Assembly: GCA_934278995.1 (NCBI GenBank)
Contig: CAKQWM010000018.1
Coordinates: forward strand, 1 to 24,549
From: an uncultured Clostridia bacterium
Lineage (GTDB): Bacteria; Bacillota; Clostridia; Christensenellales; Borkfalkiaceae
Direction of reading: 5' to 3'
DNA length: 24,549 nucleotides
Below, piece after piece: positions 1 to 6,967 of the stretch (position 1 is its first letter; every line of letters starts with the position of its first letter). The notes below the pieces were generated by a model. It did no database searches and was not told the DNA's origin. It saw only the letters and a program-made list of their open reading frames with translations. The position numbers were made by a program, and so were the translations under genes.

Positions 1-1494
1 GCTAAGAAATATACCGTTAGTTACGTAACGGGAATTGACGAAACGATAGCGCCGCAACAAGTCGAAGAAGGTAAGACGATCAACGAACCCAAAACGCTCA
101 CCGCGTCGGGTAAAAGGTTTATGGGCTGGTTTATAGACGAACAACGTACTCAAAAAGCAGAATTTCCTATGACGATAACAAAAAATACAACGTTGTACGC
201 CGGCTGGAACGTAACCGTAAATATATCGGCGTATTTAACACAGTTGCTGGAAAACGTAACAGTCGATCCTTATAGTTATATACCTTCGACGATGCGCCCC
301 GGTTATAAAGAAAACTTAGTATCCGATAGTTACGTTAACAAAGATTATTCCGATTTTGTGTTAAAGAAAGATATTCCCGACGGCGGATTCGGCGAACAGT
401 GGCACATGATTACCGATAATCTTAATCAATCGCAAAGGTTTTTCAACGTCCTTACCGGTTTAGAAAACATAACGAGTTCATCTATAGTTGCTTTTAACAA
501 TTATATAGATAAAAACCCGTCGGATACGGCAAATTATAATTTTTTGCAAGGGATATATTCGGTTACGATAAATTTTGACGGCACCGTAATCTATTACGTA
601 TTAGACTACACGGCTAATGTGTTCGGCAGCGTACAGTCTGTACAAATCGCTTTGTCGATGAACGTAAATTCAGGGGATAGAAACGTCAGAATACAGATAG
701 GCGATGCAAATGCTTTATATTACGAAGCAAGAAAAACGTCATACAAATTCGCAATTAAATATCTCGGAGTACGCCGCGCCATGTTTATGGTCGAAAAAGA
801 CAACGCAGGTAACGTAACCGGACATATTTATGAATATTTGACGGTTGAAGGCATAGGTGTTAACAGTTCCGCGGATTTTTATATTACTGATAAGTACGTA
901 TCTGCGGTCGGAAACAAGGCAAGCGGAATACCCGGTTTTACAGGATACATAACAGAATTATACGACAGAGCAAGCGGTAAAATGCTTGGATATGAAGTTA
1001 AAGAAGTTCTTAAAGGCATAACGTATAATACTTTCTGGTTTAAATTATCCGACGTCAGCGGTATAAACAGTATTAAATACCGTCAATCAACAGAGGAGGA
1101 AAAGGCAGCCTTCTTTGTTAACAACAGAACCCAAGAGTGGAAATCTAAAACGGTAGGCGGCATCGGAACAAAAATGCTATCGAGAAGATTTGACATAGAG
1201 TTCAGAAATCAATACTATTATTCTTACAATGCGGAAGAAAACGTTTATACCGAATATACTGTTTCGGTTCCGATGTTATTCGTTCAGGTTGAAAACTACG
1301 AAACGTTGACGAAAGACGTTAGCAGTGTTAATAACGGAGTAAACGTTTCGGTTACGATGAACAGCGCCGATTTTGATAAACTTAAATCCGATTATGCTTC
1401 TTTAATCGACGTATTTATAACTAACAAGGATAGCGTTACCGAAGCAAAAATCGTTGAGTTTATAGGTGAAAAAGTAACTTTTGACAAAAAGTAA
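1..1494 (+). CDS. Secreted InlB-repeat (Flg_new) protein, 5' end outside window
   Basis: The frame is open from base 1, so the gene begins upstream and the ATG at 121 is internal. The first ~65 visible residues form an InlB B-repeat/Listeria-Bacteroides repeat: YTVSYVTG, then a G-K-T-I turn, then FMGWFID and the closing TLYAGW. These beta-grasp repeats are found in surface-exposed proteins of Firmicutes and Bacteroidetes. The remaining ~430 residues are rich in beta-branched and aromatic residues with few cysteines, suggesting beta-rich extracellular domains that I do not recognise. There is no LPXTG sorting motif or C-terminal membrane helix, so any anchor (lipobox or S-layer domain) must be in the missing N-terminus. 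An intrinsic terminator follows. Function is unknown; adhesion or carbohydrate binding is only a guess from the repeat type. Confidence 0.85.
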   Translation, partial: AKKYTVSYVTGIDETIAPQQVEEGKTINEPKTLTASGKRFMGWFIDEQRTQKAEFPMTITKNTTLYAGWNVTVNISAYLTQLLENVTVDPYSYIPSTMRPGYKENLVSDSYVNKDYSDFVLKKDIPDGGFGEQWHMITDNLNQSQRFFNVLTGLENITSSSIVAFNNYIDKNPSDTANYNFLQGIYSVTINFDGTVIYYVLDYTANVFGSVQSVQIALSMNVNSGDRNVRIQIGDANALYYEARKTSYKFAIKYLGVRRAMFMVEKDNAGNVTGHIYEYLTVEGIGVNSSADFYITDKYVSAVGNKASGIPGFTGYITELYDRASGKMLGYEVKEVLKGITYNTFWFKLSDVSGINSIKYRQSTEEEKAAFFVNNRTQEWKSKTVGGIGTKMLSRRFDIEFRNQYYYSYNAEENVYTEYTVSVPMLFVQVENYETLTKDVSSVNNGVNVSVTMNSADFDKLKSDYASLIDVFITNKDSVTEAKIVEFIGEKVTFDKK

Positions 1495-1506
1495 AAACAC
1501 CCATTA

Positions 1507-1520
1507 AACGGGCTTATAGG
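1507..1520 (+). repeat. Copy of the dispersed word AACGGGCTTATAG(G)
   Basis: One of seven copies of the 13-mer AACGGGCTTATAG in this window. The others are at 6410-6423, 11770-11783, 21584-21596 and 22998-23010 on the plus strand, and 4546-4558 and 7764-7777 on the minus strand. Four lie between genes or at a stop codon; three lie inside genes, each read in frame as Asn-Gly-Leu-Ile. Function unknown. Confidence 0.8.
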
Positions 1521-1533
1521 CTAAGATTTATAA

Positions 1534-1564
1534 ATAGTCGGGCAACAAACGCCCGACTATTTTA
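1534..1564 (+). terminator. Intrinsic terminator after the InlB-repeat gene
   Basis: A perfect 10-bp stem (ATAGTCGGGC, 1534-1543, with GCCCGACTAT, 1551-1560) encloses a 7-base loop and is followed by TTT. It lies 40 bases after the stop codon. The same arm sequence reappears at 13070-13079. Confidence 0.85.
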
Positions 1565-1587
1565 CGTAGCGGACGACCGTTAAAGTA

Positions 1588-1611
1588 TAATATGAAAAAT
1601 ATTTCATATTA
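1588..1611. promoter_or_regulatory. Palindromic operator candidate, ArsR/SmtB-like
   Basis: A perfect inverted repeat with 10-bp arms TAATATGAAA and TTTCATATTA separated by 4 bases. It ends 12 bases before the -35 box of the HMA gene. AT-rich dyads with TGAA and TTCA half-sites are typical of ArsR/SmtB-family metal sensors such as CzrA. No ArsR gene is present in the window, so the regulator is inferred only. Confidence 0.5.
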
Positions 1612-1623
1612 GACAATATTTGC

Positions 1624-1652
1624 TTGACATTTTTTATCTTCGGTGATATTAT
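1624..1652 (+). promoter_or_regulatory. Sigma-A promoter of the HMA-domain gene
   Basis: TTGACA (1624-1629), 17-base spacer, TATTAT (1647-1652). The predicted start of transcription is near 1659, giving a leader of about 55 bases before the ATG at 1714. Confidence 0.8.
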
Positions 1653-1713
1653 AAAGTCGTAAAAACGGTTTTAAAAGCTAAATCGCCAAGCAATAACCAC
1701 AAGGAGAAGCAAC

Positions 1714-1971
1714 ATGTATAAATACGTTTTTAAAGTTGAAGGAATGCGTTGCGGTATGTGCGAAACGCACGTAAACGATTTAATAAGGCGAGCGGTTAAC
1801 GCAAAAACGGTAAAATCTTCGCGCGTGAAGGGCGAAGCGATAATCGTCTCGAAAGAACCTGTCGATAAAGACGCCGTGATAAACGCAGTATCCAAAGACG
1901 GTTACAAAATTCAATTTAAATCGGAAGAAAGTTTTGAAAAGAAAGGCTTTTTCGGTTTATTGAAGAAGTAA
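1714..1971 (+). CDS. Small heavy-metal-associated (HMA) domain protein
   Basis: An 85-residue protein with one HMA domain. The metal site is GMRCGMC (residues 10-16), a GMxCxxC motif of the type that binds Cu(I) or another soft metal in CopZ-like chaperones and P-type ATPase N-termini. The predicted fold is beta-alpha-beta-beta-alpha-beta, ending near QFKSEES. A short tail (FEKKGFFGLLKK) is basic and hydrophobic and could contact a membrane or partner, which is inference. The start is supported by AAGGAG 8 bases upstream. It is a single-gene unit with its own promoter, operator candidate and terminator, and is separate from the copper operon at 6758-9781. Its sequence is clearly different from the copA-linked HMA domain, so it may serve another metal or another partner. 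Confidence 0.85.
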   Translation: MYKYVFKVEGMRCGMCETHVNDLIRRAVNAKTVKSSRVKGEAIIVSKEPVDKDAVINAVSKDGYKIQFKSEESFEKKGFFGLLKK

Positions 1972-2047
1972 ATTGTCTGAGGAAGCGTCGAGAGTTTTAC
2001 GCTTAACAAAGTTTATAAAAATCTTTTCTTATAAGCCGATAAAATTT

Positions 2048-2071
2048 GCCGAACCTTGTTCGGCTTTTTTT
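2048..2071 (+). terminator. Intrinsic terminator of the HMA-domain gene
   Basis: GCCGAAC (2048-2054) pairs with GTTCGGC (2058-2064) around a 3-base loop, followed by seven T residues. Confidence 0.9.
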
Positions 2072-2077
2072 AATTTT

Positions 2078-2132
2078 AACTTTAATTTTAACCGTTTTCA
2101 CATTAACTCTAATTTTTTAACTTTAATTTTAA
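2078..2132. repeat. AT-rich direct repeats in intergenic region
   Basis: The 14-mer AACTTTAATTTTAA occurs at 2078-2091 and again at 2119-2132, in a very AT-rich tract with further TTAATTTTAA words. The non-coding stretch 1972-2462 otherwise holds the terminator at 2048, the promoter at 2291 and the leader of the next gene. I see no gene in it. Confidence 0.6.
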
Positions 2133-2290
2133 AATGATGTAATTTCATTCCGTACGCTTTTTAGCGGAAAGTTAAGTTTAATTTCGTAACCATAGTATCG
2201 GATAAAGCGCGCGTTAAAATATAAATTTCGCGGTTTAAGGTCAAGACGATTAAAAAACGGTGAAAACAAGGGTATTTTTTTAAATAAGTA

Positions 2291-2319
2291 TTGACATAAA
2301 GCAACGGGTTTAGTATAAT
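2291..2319 (+). promoter_or_regulatory. Consensus sigma-A promoter of the flavoenzyme-aconitase X operon
   Basis: TTGACA (2291-2296), 17-base spacer, TATAAT (2314-2319): a full match to consensus. Transcription should start near 2326, leaving a leader of about 135 bases before the ATG at 2463. Confidence 0.85.
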
Positions 2320-2337
2320 ACACTAAGATAAAGCGTA

Positions 2338-2399
2338 TTTTCGCGCCGATTTTAAAATGCCGTAAGGGGAATTTCTGTCGTTATTCCGGAAAGCGAAAA
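2338..2399 (+). other. Possible structured mRNA leader
   Basis: In the long leader, TTTTCGC (2338-2344) can pair with GCGAAAA (2393-2399). Inside that, GGAAT (2368-2372) can pair with ATTCC (2383-2387). It matches no riboswitch class I recognise and could be chance pairing. Confidence 0.25.
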
Positions 2400-2462
2400 A
2401 AACCGACGCAAACCGATACGGACTTTATCGATTAAAATTCTATATTTAAAGGACGGAACGCA

Positions 2463-4517
2463 ATGAATCAGAATTACGAAGCGCTGTTTACCCCGTGGAA
2501 AATCGGAAACGTGGAAATCAAAAACAGAATCGTTATGACGTCAATGGGCGGAACTTCTATTTTCGGCTGGTTAGAGCCTAACCATTTCGACAAAGAAGCC
2601 GCCGCCTTTTTACTCGAAAGGGCAAAAAACAACGTCGGCTTGATACTTCCCGGTATCGCTCCCATCAAAGACACCCTTATGGGAAAATGGCTGTGGCAGG
2701 GAAAGGGCAAGTTCAAAAAACTAAAAGAGTTTATGGAAGAGTTCCATAAAACCGGCGCAAAAATGTTCGTGCAACTCACCGCCGGTTTCGGCAGAAGCCT
2801 TGCCATCAACGACATTATGGTTAAAGCCCTTAAAAACAAGTTTTTGGGCGCGGTAATGAAGCCTATCTTAGACGTCGATTACCTTACCGCAAGCGCAAGC
2901 GCCACGCCGAACAGGTGGGACGACACTTGTATTTCCCGTCCGCTTACGATAAAAGAAATTAAAGAGATGATAGACGGTTTCGCAAAAACCGCCGCTTTAT
3001 TGAAAGAAGCGGGCGTTGACGGCGTCGAGATACACGCCGTACATGAGGGTTATCTGCTCGATCAGTTCACGATGAAATATACGAACCTTCGTACCGACGA
3101 ATACGGCGGTTCGTTTGAAAACAGATACCGCTTCCCCGTCGAGATAGTAAAGGCTATCAAAGCCGTTTGCGGAAGCGATTACCCCGTTTCCTTACGCTAC
3201 TCGGTAGTATCTAAAACGAAAGGCTTCGGAAAAGGCGCGCTTCCCGGCGAAGACTTCGTCGAAGTCGGGCGCGACATGGAAGAAAGCGAAAAAGCCGCTA
3301 AGTATTTACAGGACGCAGGGTATGATATGTTAAACTGCGATAACGGTACTTACGACGCCTGGTACTGGGCGCACCCGCCTATGTATATGGATATGAACTG
3401 TAATTTAAGTTACGTTTCTCATATCAAAAAATTCGTGGATATCCCCGTTGTTTGCGCCGGCCGTATGACTATGGACGCCGCGGCGGAAGCCGTTTCAAAG
3501 GGCGAAATCGACGCAATGGGCGTTGCGCGTCAATTCCTTACCGATCCCGAATGGATTACAAAGACCATTGAAGGAAAAGAAAAAGATATCCGTCCTTGCA
3601 TTTGTTGTCATAACGCATGCTTTAACATGTGCCATTATAAAGGCGTAGCAAACGATCAGTCCCTTCACGACAATATGGGCATGGCGCGTTGCGCGTTGAA
3701 TCCCGAAACCATGCAGTCCGGAAAATACAAAATCGTTCCGACTAAAAACCCGAAAAAAGTCGCTATAATCGGCGGCGGAATAGGGGGTATGGAAGTAGCG
3801 CGGGTTTTAAAACTTCGCGGACACGAACCCGTTATTTTTGAAAAGAGCGACAAACTCGGCGGCGTATTCAACGCGGCAAGCGCTCCTTCGTTTAAAGAAA
3901 AAGACCGCGAACTGCTTTTATGGTACGCTAAACAGATAGCAGACCTTAATATCGAAGTGAATTTTAATACGGAGATTACCGATAAAGCCCGACTTGACGG
4001 TTTTGATAAAATCGTCGTTGCAACGGGCGGCGCCGCAAACAAACCGCGTATCGAAGGTATCGACAAAGCTATAGAAGCGTGCGATTATCTTTACGGCAAA
4101 GAAGTAGGATACAGAGTCGTTATAATCGGCGGCGGGCTTACCGGCTGTGAAATCGCTTACGATTTATTCAGAAAAGGTCACGAACCCGTTATAGTGGAAA
4201 TGAAGAACGACCTTATAGCGGTAACAGGCGTATGCCTTGCCAACAGTTCGTACTTACGCGACTTCTTCGCGCTTAATAAAGTGGAAACCCACCTCGAAAC
4301 AAAACTCGTTTCCGTGTCCGACGGTTTCGTAACCGTTATGGACAAAGACGGCAAAAAGTTCGATATAAAAGCCGACACGGTTATTCGTTCGATGGGTTAT
4401 CATCCCACGCCCGCCCTCGAAAAATCTTCAGGCGTATATTTTGTAGGCGACTGCAAAAAAGTCGGTAATTTAAGAACGGTCGTATGGGGCGCGTGGGACG
4501 TGGCTATGAAAATTTAG
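2463..4517 (+). CDS. Old-yellow-enzyme/2,4-dienoyl-CoA reductase-like Fe-S flavoenzyme
   Basis: The 684 residues show the full three-part layout of the FadH/BaiCD/BaiH group. Residues 1-370 are an FMN-binding TIM barrel with EIHAVHEGYLLDQF (189-202) and NLRTDEYGGSFENR (208-221). A cysteine cluster for a [4Fe-4S] centre follows: C379, C382, C386 and C410, with C381 and C390 extra. Residues 432-684 hold two dinucleotide folds, GGGIGG (437-442) for FAD and GGGLTG (556-561) for NAD(P)H. Family members reduce C=C bonds of enoates or enoyl-CoAs using electrons passed from NAD(P)H through FAD and Fe-S to FMN. The substrate cannot be read from sequence. It heads an operon with an aconitase-X dehydratase, so it may reduce that enzyme's unsaturated product; this is inference. 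The start is supported by AAAGGA about 7 bases upstream. Confidence 0.92.
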   Translation: MNQNYEALFTPWKIGNVEIKNRIVMTSMGGTSIFGWLEPNHFDKEAAAFLLERAKNNVGLILPGIAPIKDTLMGKWLWQGKGKFKKLKEFMEEFHKTGAKMFVQLTAGFGRSLAINDIMVKALKNKFLGAVMKPILDVDYLTASASATPNRWDDTCISRPLTIKEIKEMIDGFAKTAALLKEAGVDGVEIHAVHEGYLLDQFTMKYTNLRTDEYGGSFENRYRFPVEIVKAIKAVCGSDYPVSLRYSVVSKTKGFGKGALPGEDFVEVGRDMEESEKAAKYLQDAGYDMLNCDNGTYDAWYWAHPPMYMDMNCNLSYVSHIKKFVDIPVVCAGRMTMDAAAEAVSKGEIDAMGVARQFLTDPEWITKTIEGKEKDIRPCICCHNACFNMCHYKGVANDQSLHDNMGMARCALNPETMQSGKYKIVPTKNPKKVAIIGGGIGGMEVARVLKLRGHEPVIFEKSDKLGGVFNAASAPSFKEKDRELLLWYAKQIADLNIEVNFNTEITDKARLDGFDKIVVATGGAANKPRIEGIDKAIEACDYLYGKEVGYRVVIIGGGLTGCEIAYDLFRKGHEPVIVEMKNDLIAVTGVCLANSSYLRDFFALNKVETHLETKLVSVSDGFVTVMDKDGKKFDIKADTVIRSMGYHPTPALEKSSGVYFVGDCKKVGNLRTVVWGAWDVAMKI

Positions 4518-4527
4518 TTTATTCGGT

Positions 4528-4593
4528 AAAACCGCAAAAACCGGGCTATAAGCCCGTTAACGGCTGAAAACAACTCGGTTTTTTGCGGGTTTA
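4528..4593 (+). terminator. Compound hairpin between the flavoenzyme and aconitase X genes
   Basis: AAAACCGCAAAAACCG (4528-4543) can pair with most of CGGTTTTTTGCGGGTTT (4576-4592). Within it, CGGGC/GCCCG around TATAA forms a small inner hairpin that carries a minus-strand copy of the 13-mer repeat. With no T-tract outside the stem it may be a partial terminator, an attenuator or an mRNA processing site that sets unequal expression of the two genes. Confidence 0.4.
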
Positions 4594-4623
4594 CAACGCT
4601 TAAAAACGATAAGGAGATACAAT

Positions 4624-5919
4624 ATGTACGAATATAAAATGAAACTTAGCGACGAGCAAATCGCTATTTTAAAAGGCTCCGAAGGCGAAGTTAAAGCAAA
4701 GGTTATGGAAACTATCGTCCGTTACGGCGATATGTTCGAGGCAACCGAACTCGTCAAAGTAACGCACGGCGAAGGACACCTCGTAACATCCTTCGGCTTA
4801 TCCCTATTAAAGCCCGTTTACCGCACCATGGACGAACTTATTTCGGCGGGTTTGAAGGTTACCGATGGTTTCACGATGGATCCTCGTCCCGTAGATTTTA
4901 AAAACGTTAAGTGCAATTTGCTCGATAAACTTTTGTTCTCGACCGTTTTATACGGAAAGCAAAAAGATTACGAGGAGCAACTTAGAAAACTCGGTTTAAA
5001 GTCGAAAGACGCGTTCAGTTGCGCCTGCTACTTCGACGAAATGGGCAACGTTCCGAAAAAAGGCGATATACTTTCCTGGGCGGAGTCGAGCGCGGTCAAT
5101 TACGCCAACTCGGTTTTGGGCGCAAGATGCAACCGTAACTCCGGCATGATAGATATATTCGGTTCGATAATAGGTTACGTTCCCAAATTCGGGCTTTTGA
5201 CCGACGAAGGAAGAAAAGCAAAATGGAAGGTTATAGTCAAAACGACCAAAAAGCCTATACCGCAGATTCTCGGTTCGGCTATCGGCATCAAGGTTATGGA
5301 AGACGTTCCTTACGTGGTAGGTCTGGATAAATGGATCGGCTCGGAGTTAAACGACGAATGTAAATCCTATCTGAAAGATTTCGGCGCGGCAACGGCATCA
5401 AACGGCGCGGTGGGGCTTTACCACATCGAAAACGTCACGCCCGAAGCGGTCGAACAAGGCGAAAGTCTGCTCGAGGACGACTATAAAGAATACTTCATCG
5501 ACGATAAGGAACTCGAAAGAGTTTTCAAATCTTACCCCGTTATGTGGAAACACCCCGAAAAATCGGGAACGCTCGCATTTATCGGTTGCCCGCACTTATC
5601 GAGAGTACAACTCGAAGAATGGGCGGATAAAATCGTTGAAGGTCTGTCAAGAAGCGGACACGACAAAGTTTCCTGTCAGACGGTTCTTTGCACTGCGCCG
5701 CCCGTAAGAGAAGAATTTATCAAGACCGAAAGGTATCAAAAACTCGTAAAGACGGGCGCAAGGGTAACCTGTATCTGCCCGCTTATGTACACTTCAAATC
5801 CTCTTACCAAATCGAGAAGAATGATGACTTGCTCCAATAAACTGAGAACTTACTCGGTTGCAAGATATTATAAAGACGACGAACTTTTGGACATTATAAC
5901 CGGAAACAAGGAGGGCTGA
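4624..5919 (+). CDS. Aconitase X (AcnX) large, catalytic subunit
   Basis: A 431-residue match to the aconitase X catalytic domain (formerly DUF521). Typical features are YGDMFEATELVKVTHGEGHL near the N-terminus, AESSAVNYANSVLGARCNR (153-171), GCPH (321-324), TCICP (382-386) and MTCSNK (401-406). Cysteines C322, C385 and C403 are candidates for the Fe-S ligands. The family dehydrates hydroxy acids: cis-3-hydroxy-L-proline dehydratase in bacteria and mevalonate-5-phosphate dehydratase in archaea are known members. Many bacterial homologues have no assigned substrate, and I cannot assign this one. The swivelling small subunit is the next gene, 3 bases downstream, so the two should form a heterodimer. 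An AAGGAGA site precedes the ATG. Confidence 0.9.
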   Translation: MYEYKMKLSDEQIAILKGSEGEVKAKVMETIVRYGDMFEATELVKVTHGEGHLVTSFGLSLLKPVYRTMDELISAGLKVTDGFTMDPRPVDFKNVKCNLLDKLLFSTVLYGKQKDYEEQLRKLGLKSKDAFSCACYFDEMGNVPKKGDILSWAESSAVNYANSVLGARCNRNSGMIDIFGSIIGYVPKFGLLTDEGRKAKWKVIVKTTKKPIPQILGSAIGIKVMEDVPYVVGLDKWIGSELNDECKSYLKDFGAATASNGAVGLYHIENVTPEAVEQGESLLEDDYKEYFIDDKELERVFKSYPVMWKHPEKSGTLAFIGCPHLSRVQLEEWADKIVEGLSRSGHDKVSCQTVLCTAPPVREEFIKTERYQKLVKTGARVTCICPLMYTSNPLTKSRRMMTCSNKLRTYSVARYYKDDELLDIITGNKEG

Positions 5920-5922
5920 GAA

Positions 5923-6363
5923 ATGAAGGAATTTAAAGGTCGCGTTATAAACGGCGGTTATTATAAGGGCGAAGCGGTCGTTTCGCATCAGGGCGTAAAC
6001 ACCCTTGCTACTTTCCAGAAATCCGCGCTTTCCGGCGCCAAACAGGTTATAGTAGCCGATCAGAACAACCCCGATATTTACGGCAAAAACATTACGGGTA
6101 AGGCTTTATGCCTTCCCAAGACCATCGGTTCGACGACGGGCGGTATGGTTATTCAGGTAATATGTTCTATGGGCATTAACCCCGCGTGCATGCTTTTTTC
6201 CGAACATATAGACTCGCTTGCGGGCGCCGGAGTAATTCTTTCCGTCGTTTGGGAAAACAGTAAACTTATCGCAATAGACCAACTCGGCGACGAGTTTTTG
6301 GCAACCGTAAAAACGGGCGATACAATAGAAGTAAAAGAGGACGGAACGGTTACGATTTTGTAA
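5923..6363 (+). CDS. Aconitase X small, swivel-domain subunit
   Basis: A 146-residue match to the aconitase X swivelling domain (formerly DUF126). The family signature LPKTIGSTTGGMVIQ lies at about 65-80, followed by GINPACMLFSEHID and a closing VKTGDTIEVKEDG. In fused family members this domain is joined to the catalytic part; here it is a separate gene, as in archaeal and many bacterial AcnX enzymes. The ribosome binding site AAGGAGG lies inside the end of the large-subunit gene and the stop-to-start gap is 3 bases, so translation is probably coupled, giving matched amounts of both subunits. A strong terminator follows. Confidence 0.9.
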   Translation: MKEFKGRVINGGYYKGEAVVSHQGVNTLATFQKSALSGAKQVIVADQNNPDIYGKNITGKALCLPKTIGSTTGGMVIQVICSMGINPACMLFSEHIDSLAGAGVILSVVWENSKLIAIDQLGDEFLATVKTGDTIEVKEDGTVTIL

Positions 6364-6386
6364 TTTATCTCCTAAAATTAAGTAAC

Positions 6387-6433
6387 AAAAGACCGCCTAT
6401 TTGCTCGATAACGGGCTTATAGGCGGTCTTTTT
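6387..6433 (+). terminator. Terminator of the aconitase X operon, containing the 13-mer repeat
   Basis: AAAAGACCGCCTAT (6387-6400) pairs with ATAGGCGGTCTTTT (6419-6432) around an 18-base loop, followed by T. The loop and 3' arm contain AACGGGCTTATAGG. The A-run on the 5' side would also let it act on the minus strand. Confidence 0.85.
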
Positions 6434-6459
6434 GCATATTTTAAGTTAAATTCGCGTTA

Positions 6460-6749
6460 GGGATTCCAATCATTATCACTAATTATTTTTGCGGGAATAA
6501 ATCGGTTTTTGCTGTGTTAAACTCCCATCACCGTACGTATAGTACGCTTTCGGTCGTTTGCCTTGCAAAAACTTAACCTAAATCGGCGATTTCTTCGCCG
6601 CAAAAATGCTTCGCACCGAAAAGAGCGCATTTTTAGATGATTTTTCGTGAGCGTAAGGGATGCCGTACTGTATGTACTGCGACCGAGCGGTCACGGAAAA
6701 GGGCTGAAAAGACGCCTTTTCGGTAATTAGTGATGACGAATGGAATCCC
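6460..6749. mobile_element. MITE-like element, ~290 bp, TA target duplication
   Basis: The ends are inverted repeats of about 26 bp that begin GGGATTCC and end with TCACTAATTA; counting the flanking A/T, 24 of 27 positions match (6459-6485 against 6724-6750). The dinucleotide TA flanks both ends (6458-6459 and 6750-6751), as expected for Tc1/mariner/IS630-type insertion. There is no coding potential inside. Internal palindromes include CGGCGATTTCTTCGCCG, GACCGAGCGGTC and GAAAAG-GCGT-CTTTTC. The element sits 7 bases after the copA stop codon, so its hairpins may supply that operon's terminator. No IS630 transposase is present in the window. Confidence 0.65.
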
Positions 6750-6757
6750 TATGTTTG

Positions 6758-6967
6758 TTATTTAATTTCTTTTACCGTATAGCCCGCGTTTTCAACTGCG
6801 GTTTTCAGTAAAGACAGAGAAACTTCTTTACTTAACGTAACGTTTGCAATACCGCTTACGTGGTCCGCTGTTGCGGATACTACGCCGTCAACGGATTCGA
6901 GCGCTTTTTTAACGTGCGCTTCGCAGTGAGCGCACATCATGCCTTCTATTTTTAAAGTCTTATTCAT
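6758..6967 (-). CDS. CopZ-like copper chaperone from an internal start within the copA frame
   Basis: The ATG at 6967 is in the same frame as the copA gene and starts a 69-residue single HMA domain with GMMCAHC (residues 9-15), the CopZ/CopA-type Cu(I) site. A consensus AGGAGG lies 5 bases upstream, which is rare inside a coding region and is exactly what a separate copZ gene would have. The domain is complete, from TLKIEGM to AGYTVKEIK. Free CopZ would carry Cu(I) in the cytosol to CopA. Whether the cell makes free CopZ, the fused protein, or both cannot be settled from sequence; I expect both. Confidence 0.65.
   Translation of the reverse strand: MNKTLKIEGMMCAHCEAHVKKALESVDGVVSATADHVSGIANVTLSKEVSLSLLKTAVENAGYTVKEIK

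Noticed and set aside
121..1494. ATG at 121 as the start of the InlB-repeat gene
   Set aside because: The same frame is open to base 1 and encodes the first half of the repeat domain, so the start lies outside the window.
2129..2323. 64-codon minus-strand open frame in the intergenic region
   Set aside because: No ribosome binding site and no recognisable protein; it overlaps the promoter of the flavoenzyme operon.
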